Shown here piece by piece: positions 62,101 to 64,000 of a stretch of DNA of 64,000 nucleotides. Made by a program: the position numbers and the translations under genes. The notes below the pieces were generated by a model. It ran no database searches. It saw only the letters and a program-made list of their open reading frames with translations, and was not told where the DNA came from. The stretch is from Apostichopus japonicus (taxonomy: Eukaryota > Echinodermata > Holothuroidea > Aspidochirotida > Stichopodidae), in contig NC_092568.1 in the NCBI RefSeq assembly GCF_037975245.1, forward strand, positions 804,001 through 868,000. The letters run 5' to 3'. Numbering within the stretch: position 1 is the first letter of the stretch; every line of letters starts with the position of its first letter.

Positions 62101-63797
62101 AATGGTAAATACTAGATTCAGTTATTCAAACATGTTGCTATAATAATACAGTAATAATCAATATTTATGGTATTTCTTACAGAATGACAACAACAATTTG
62201 CGAAATCCTGCACTCTATCAAAATTTCATAAAAGATGAACAAATCCCACATCTTCCTGTTGATCCAAGATGTATGGATATTTTTTACAATCAATGGAGTC
62301 AAATATTAGAGATTGAGGGCATATATCAGGTAAAACATCTCAGTTTGTTCCTGGAAGAAAGAAAATTAGGGAAATAAGCCAGATTTCACATTAATATTTC
62401 CCTTCCTAATACCCCTTTTGACTCCTCACTGCCTCATGTCCATCGCTTACTGTACGTTGTTATACTCCTCTCCACAGTTTATCTACTGCAGACCTTTCAT
62501 CTCACTGCCCAATTTTTTGTTTAATTTACACTTTATTACCTCGTTCAATGTTCCCATTAAAAGAATCTTTTCTTTCCCTACTTGTGTTTTTCTACGTGTT
62601 TGTCTGAGTAAGCCTTTGAAGGAGAGTCCTGTTAGGACCAAAATGTCAGGCCATCTGAATTTTTTTTTTCATCTTTGGATGAAAACACACCTCTTTGAAA
62701 GGGACTCCTTTAATATTTGTTTTCTCTTTCCAGGTGCATACTGGGTAATTCTGACATCATTCAGGGATTGGTAATCGTGTGAGAAAAATCCCTCTTGATT
62801 GGGTGATCCCTGCTTCAGCCTCGTCTGTGGCTAAATGAGGGCAAAAGAACAGGAAATAACAAGAAATATCAGAGAAGAAACCATGGGACGCAAGGAATTC
62901 ATCTAAACTACTTCTTTCATATGAATTCTGATGTCAAATACTAATGGCATTTTATTAAAATGACTTTTTTTTTAAAGATGTTGAAGAGTTTTAATTGTCT
63001 TACATGGCAATCTACTTCAACAACCTCAAGCCCCGCTCTTCCATTTTCATTTATAATCTGGGATGCCTCACTCAATGGTTGTTACAACATTTCCACAGAT
63101 CACTCGTCATCATATTTGAACTAATCACATTTACACTACATACACTTTATATACCTTTTTAATGTAATCACATTTGCATGATTACATTTGTGTAATCACA
63201 TTTCAGGTTACAATTTAATATTGTAGAGAATGTTTGTTGATTATAAATTTATGCACCCTAAAATATTGATAACAAAAAGTTGCAGTAAAGTTAAGTGTGA
63301 AGGGAAAAACAGCTCATGGGTTTTAAGACAAAACCAAATTTGTGATTATACCTCATAGTAACTAGCTTTTCAATGCAATATATATTTGACACACAAAAAA
63401 CAGTCACTTAAAAAGAAAGGTATTCATTATTTTGAACCATATTTGTTTCATTGAAACTACTTTCTGTCATGTTTTTATATACTTATTTATAAGTCAATCA
63501 TTGCCCTTCACATTAGACAATTTCGTGAGGCAATTTTATATCTCATGTTTTACTCATTTTTGAGACTTCTCTCCTCTAGGGTACTGGTCAGTGAGTAACA
63601 TGCCTTGTTACTGTACTAACAATGTCTGTCAGTTATGTCACAGGTTGAGGAACAATGCTGACAACCGTAGAGTTGGAAAACCAATCGTACCTTGGATTGC
63701 GGTCGTTTCTTGGAAGGAGAGAGAACCGGGTCTTCCTCAGTCGCCTCTGAGGGTAGTACACCGCTGTTGGCTTGCCTCTGGTTGAGATGTAATGCAG
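44051..63797 (-). CDS. KIAA0586: TALPID3 (KIAA0586) homologue, partial, five exons seen
   Basis: Exons in transcript order: 63797-63691, 61476-61329, 57151-56942, 54073-53605 and 44150-44051. The last four join with consistent phases (0, 0, 1). Together they give the TALPID3 order: an FEPRF-containing segment, an alanine run (VSAAAAVAATAPFVK) followed by YQHDLENKVSMILDKLHLLE, a Leu/Glu coiled coil ending LKELERLQAHQNQV, a low-complexity stretch closing with KSPLDTPAPRKHAPIPHSR, and GGLLQEILSHQE. Human TALPID3 has an alanine run then a DLEAKV segment, a coiled coil, KSPLETPAPRR and a LLEQIL motif in that order. The protein works at centriole distal appendages, in ciliogenesis and Hedgehog signalling. 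The first exon joins out of phase with the second (0 against 2 carried), so one small exon is missing between them. N-terminal exons lie beyond 64000; C-terminal exons were not found. Confidence 0.85.
44560..45270. repeat. Tandem array of the DR1-containing repeat
   Basis: Three to four units of roughly 200 bp, each running TTCTTGAGATATAGAGCTTT, GAGATTTTCAC, TTTGACCTCTGTTGACC, TTTGACCTCCA, then CAAGCCATATGCCAAGTAT. The best unit has a perfect DR1 at 44608-44620; others (near 44866 and 45023) have lost one or more bases. It lies inside the 9.5 kb TALPID3 intron. Confidence 0.7.
45271..47146. other. TALPID3 intron sequence
   Basis: No exon recognised. A block of about 75 bp at 45525-45600 (CATTCTAGACAC, GAGACAGGTAAGC) is repeated with changes at 51848-51920, so it is a dispersed repeat. 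Confidence 0.5.
47155..47277. mobile_element. 123 bp hAT-type MITE with 8 bp TSD
   Basis: Perfect 16 bp terminal inverted repeats (CAGGGTTGTCCAACCT and AGGTTGGACAACCCTG, the latter with one extra base of spacing inside) flanked by CTTTAGGG on both sides (47147-47154 and 47278-47285). The interior ACGGCCCGCGGGCCAC is itself palindromic. The size, ends and TSD length are those of a hAT miniature element. Confidence 0.9.
47286..48354. other. TALPID3 intron sequence, nothing recognised
   Basis: AT-rich sequence with no exon or bounded repeat identified; an (AAT)n-like run lies near 47760-47775. Confidence 0.45.
48355..48740 (-). mobile_element. tRNA-headed SINE with intact Pol III promoter boxes
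   Basis: Minus-strand reading gives an A box TGGTCAAGTGG (48724-48734) and a perfect B box GGTTCGAGCCC (48680-48690), about 34 nt apart as in tRNA genes. A body follows with CTTGGGCAAGGCGCTTTATC and CACCCAGGTGTATAAATGGG, phrases I recognise from SINE bodies of several marine invertebrates. It ends near a TAATAATAATAATAA tail at 48355-48375. The tail and body rule out a plain tRNA gene. Confidence 0.85.
48741..49499. other. TALPID3 intron sequence, nothing recognised
   Basis: No exon candidate. A short AGATAGAT cluster lies near 48800-48838. Confidence 0.4.
49500..50190. repeat. Satellite-like array, alternating 79 and 74 bp units, nine copies
   Basis: GTGCTGAATTACTTTAC recurs at about 49512, 49592, 49666, 49745, 49824, 49898, 49977, 50051 and 50128. 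Spacing alternates between 79-80 and 74 bp. The long type carries GTAGTGCATAGTTAGGCTACTGTACG and the short type GTACTGCACAGTAAGGCTACG, so the array is built largely of dimers. Terminal copies are the most diverged. It lies in a TALPID3 intron. Confidence 0.9.
50191..51441. other. TALPID3 intron sequence
   Basis: No exon recognised. Near its end, 51310-51340 carries TTAATCCTGTGAGTAACGCA, an arm of the hairpin MITE at 51442-51607, so a second partial copy of that family lies here. Confidence 0.5.
51442..51607. mobile_element. Hairpin MITE with 47 bp terminal inverted repeats
   Basis: The left arm beginning GGGGTTAATCAACGGTCTAG at 51442 is matched by the inverted right arm ending at 51607 with one mismatch over 47 bp (ACATGATT against ACAGGATT). 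Between the arms is a second hairpin, GATGCACTCGGGC and GCCCTCGTGCATC. No clear target-site duplication is seen, so the family is not assigned. It is 166 bp and non-coding. Confidence 0.85.
51608..53604. other. TALPID3 intron sequence
   Basis: No exon recognised. The diverged dispersed repeat at 51848-51920 pairs with 45525-45600. Confidence 0.5.
53605..54073 (-). CDS. KIAA0586: TALPID3 exon (TPAPR motif)
   Basis: 469 nt between TTTCTTATCAG and GTAAGT, entered in phase 0 and left in phase 1. It encodes 156 residues from IQATHLDTH to SPRSKP. The middle is Ser/Pro/Gln-rich and poorly conserved. Near the end, KSPLDTPAPRKHAPIPHSR corresponds to the KSPLETPAPRRFAPVPVSR segment of human TALPID3, the most persuasive single match in the gene. 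Confidence 0.9.
54238..54290 (+). other. G-run cluster with G-quadruplex potential
   Basis: More than six runs of three or more G within about 50 bp on the plus strand, that is, the non-template side for the minus-strand TALPID3 gene reads as C-runs. It lies 165 bp upstream of the 3' splice site of the exon at 54073. Confidence 0.7.
54291..56941. other. TALPID3 intron
   Basis: A 2.9 kb intron between two phase-compatible exons. A 147-codon plus-strand frame at 56045-56488 shows no family I recognise and is left unannotated. Confidence 0.6.
56942..57151 (-). CDS. KIAA0586: TALPID3 exon (coiled coil)
   Basis: 210 nt, exactly 70 codons in phase 0 at both ends, between TTTCTTATAG and GTAAGTATT. 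It begins YQHDLENKVSMILDKLHLLE, aligning with the segment that follows the alanine run in human TALPID3, and ends LKLKELERLQAHQNQV. The Leu/Glu/Lys spacing suggests a coiled coil; the vertebrate equivalent is the centriole-targeting coiled-coil region. Confidence 0.9.
57420..57900 (-). mobile_element. CR1/L2-like LINE fragment, 3' end
   Basis: On the minus strand, ICAPRLWNTLPHLLVLSE followed by FHGFKSKLKAHLFEEYF (about 57720-57610) is the typical C-terminal tail of non-LTR retrotransposon reverse-transcriptase ORFs (consensus AP.LWN.LP ... FK..LK..LF). Downstream comes GCGCCTTTTAAGAATA and an (ATTAC)n-like tail near 57435-57450, as expected for a LINE 3' terminus. It is 5' truncated and frameshifted, and lies in the intron upstream of exon 57151-56942. 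Confidence 0.75.
57901..59747. other. TALPID3 intron sequence
   Basis: No exon recognised. It contains a C-rich stretch (58079-58106) and a (CAT)n run (58752-58772). Confidence 0.5.
59748..59849 (-). CDS. Candidate cassette exon partly made from a transposon end
   Basis: 102 nt (34 codons, phase 0 at both ends) between GGGCAGCTTTCAG and GTGAGT, open in the frame required by the flanking TALPID3 exons, and reading NCLVQPPTVARREHIPVTYL and onward. Vertebrate TALPID3 has no such insert: its alanine run is followed directly by the coiled coil. Nearly half the segment lies within the hAT-like element at 59801-60107, which would supply the 3' splice site. It could be an alternative exon or simply a chance open segment. 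Confidence 0.25.
59801..60107. mobile_element. Probable hAT-like element (CAGGGATGTGC ends)
   Basis: CAGGGATGTGC at 59801 and the inverted CAGGGATGTGC ending at 60107 match over 11 bp. The interior has the same GGGGGAGTCCCCACCCC-type G/C runs as the elements at 18800 and 19111. The flanks do not form a clean 8 bp duplication (ATAGGTTA against CCAAATCT), so at least one boundary is uncertain. Confidence 0.55.
60396..60555. repeat. Duplicated CAGAGCCGT palindrome, possibly P-like element derived
   Basis: The 20 bp palindrome CAGAGCCGTGTACGGCTCTG occurs at 60396-60415 and 60447-60466 inside a 51 bp tandem duplication (with TGTTCATTRAGGTGGCGCC). Its first nine bases equal the start of the P-like transposon at 22698. 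At 60530-60550, ATATACAAAGAGTTTGGCC resembles the inner part of that terminal repeat. Confidence 0.55.
60560..61328. other. TALPID3 intron sequence
   Basis: No exon recognised. A C-run occurs at 61288-61305. CAATGGCAGCATTACAGGTCAC near 61087 echoes GATGGCAGCATTTGAAGTCAC near 60495, a diverged copy of the repeat to its left. Confidence 0.5.
61329..61476 (-). CDS. KIAA0586: TALPID3 exon (alanine run)
   Basis: 148 nt between CATTACTCAG and GTGAGATG. It needs two bases from the previous exon, then encodes 49 residues with QIGPVRRVFEPRFVDGR, a short Ser-rich stretch and the alanine-rich VSAAAAVAATAPFVK, ending in phase 0 so that FVK joins YQHDLENKV. The 3' splice site abuts a LINE tail (61484 onward), so a different upstream boundary is possible. 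Confidence 0.85.
61484..61990 (-). mobile_element. CR1/L2-like LINE reverse-transcriptase C-terminal fragment
   Basis: Minus-strand reading gives LQRVQNCAS, then after a frameshift RKRKHEHITPILFELHWLPF, YKLAVLVYHHFEGTLPPYL and RSSSKDC, then after another frameshift FAAPGFWNSLPNSLRNTPTF. This is the standard C-terminal string of CR1/L2-type ORF2 proteins (LQ.VQN.AARL, HITP.L..LHWLP, AP..WN.LP). The 3' end, GCGCCTTATAAGTACCATTT then TTGTTATCATTA, stops eight bases before the TALPID3 exon at 61476. It is 5' truncated and inactive. Confidence 0.88.
62183..62329 (+). CDS. Candidate plus-strand exon of unknown gene, antisense in a TALPID3 intron
   Basis: 147 nt between TGGTATTTCTTACAG and GTAAAAC, good 3' and 5' splice sites. 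Only one of three frames is open, in phase 0 at both ends. The 49 residues include LRNPALYQNFIKDEQIPHLP and CMDIFYNQWSQILE, a balanced composition with two Cys/Trp-type rare residues, unlike chance AT-rich frames. No family is recognised and no neighbouring exon was seen. It may belong to a nested gene or to a transposon. Confidence 0.35.
62330..63690. other. TALPID3 intron sequence
   Basis: The phase mismatch between exons 63691-63797 and 61329-61476 predicts a small missing exon, which should lie between 61477 and 63690, but I cannot identify it. Confidence 0.45.
63691..63797 (-). CDS. KIAA0586: Probable TALPID3 exon, 5'-most in window
   Basis: 107 nt between TTTTTCTCTGCAG and GTACGATTGG, entered with one base carried and left in phase 0. 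It encodes ALHLNQRQANSGVLPSEATE and ends KKRPQSK. The splice sites are strong and the orientation agrees with the downstream exons. The sequence itself is too low in complexity to prove TALPID3 identity, and it does not join in phase with the next recognised exon. Confidence 0.6.
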
Positions 63798-64000
63798 CTG
63801 CAGAGAAAAACAAATGTTTTATCGCATTCATTAGAGTAGTTATAGAGGTAGAGTACTTAGATTTTAGAGGTAAACCAGTAAAATTTTAAATTTTGGTCGT
63901 TCTCATTTGTTCAGACAACCAAAAGTAACACCTGGTTGTCTCAGCGACAAACCACAAAAATTAATTTTTCACCCTAACCCTCTCTCTTCATAACATCTGC
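63798..64000. other. TALPID3 intron continuing beyond the window
   Basis: AT-rich sequence upstream of the first exon seen; no exon or repeat recognised. Confidence 0.45.

Noticed and set aside
61777-62115. 112-codon plus-strand frame
   Set aside because: It is antisense to the LINE reverse-transcriptase remnant, which explains the sequence better.

Overview
This window reads as nuclear DNA of an invertebrate animal, most likely a deuterostome and possibly an echinoderm. It is AT-rich, has few coding regions, contains spliced exons with GT/AG borders, and is full of microsatellites, minisatellites and decayed transposons. There are no operons, ribosome binding sites or prokaryotic gene layout. 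The species assignment is inference; no marker gene settles it.

Only two conserved cellular genes can be supported. The first is an uninterrupted gene at 8273-10297 (minus strand) for a 674-residue IRF2BP-family transcriptional co-regulator, with the N-terminal IRF2BP zinc finger and C-terminal C3HC4 RING. The second is a partial multi-exon gene on the minus strand at 44051-63797. Five exons match the alanine-rich/coiled-coil and TPAPR-motif region of TALPID3 (KIAA0586), a centriolar protein needed for ciliogenesis and Hedgehog signalling. Its 5' exons lie beyond the right edge and most of its 3' half was not located.

The rest is largely mobile DNA, in many cases with ends readable to the base. 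There is a 1.2 kb hAT-like element (2229-3454, TSD CTCAGAAT) and an outer hAT-like element (18800-20424, TSD GGTACTTC) holding a nested one (19111-19971, TSD GTATATCC). A 391 bp element follows at 20579-20969. A 5.37 kb THAP/P-element-like transposon lies at 22698-28066 (TSD GTCATTGC, long terminal and subterminal inverted repeats, decayed transposase). A foldback element lies at 42927-43639 (TSD GTTCATAT), a 123 bp MITE at 47155-47277 (TSD CTTTAGGG) and a hairpin MITE at 51442-51607. Two tRNA-headed SINEs and three non-LTR retrotransposon 3' fragments are present, all on the minus strand.

Between these lie tandem arrays: 246 bp units at 521-1095, about 62 bp units carrying CRE palindromes at 11990-12475, 150 bp units at 24390-24845, about 107 bp units at 31105-31690, and an alternating 79/74 bp array at 49500-50190. 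A dispersed repeat family carries perfect DR1 nuclear-receptor motifs. Several TALPID3 introns contain transposons, and one LINE fragment ends a few bases from a TALPID3 3' splice site. I found no clearly new functional system; the strongest discoveries are the P-like element, the nested hAT pair and the foldback element.
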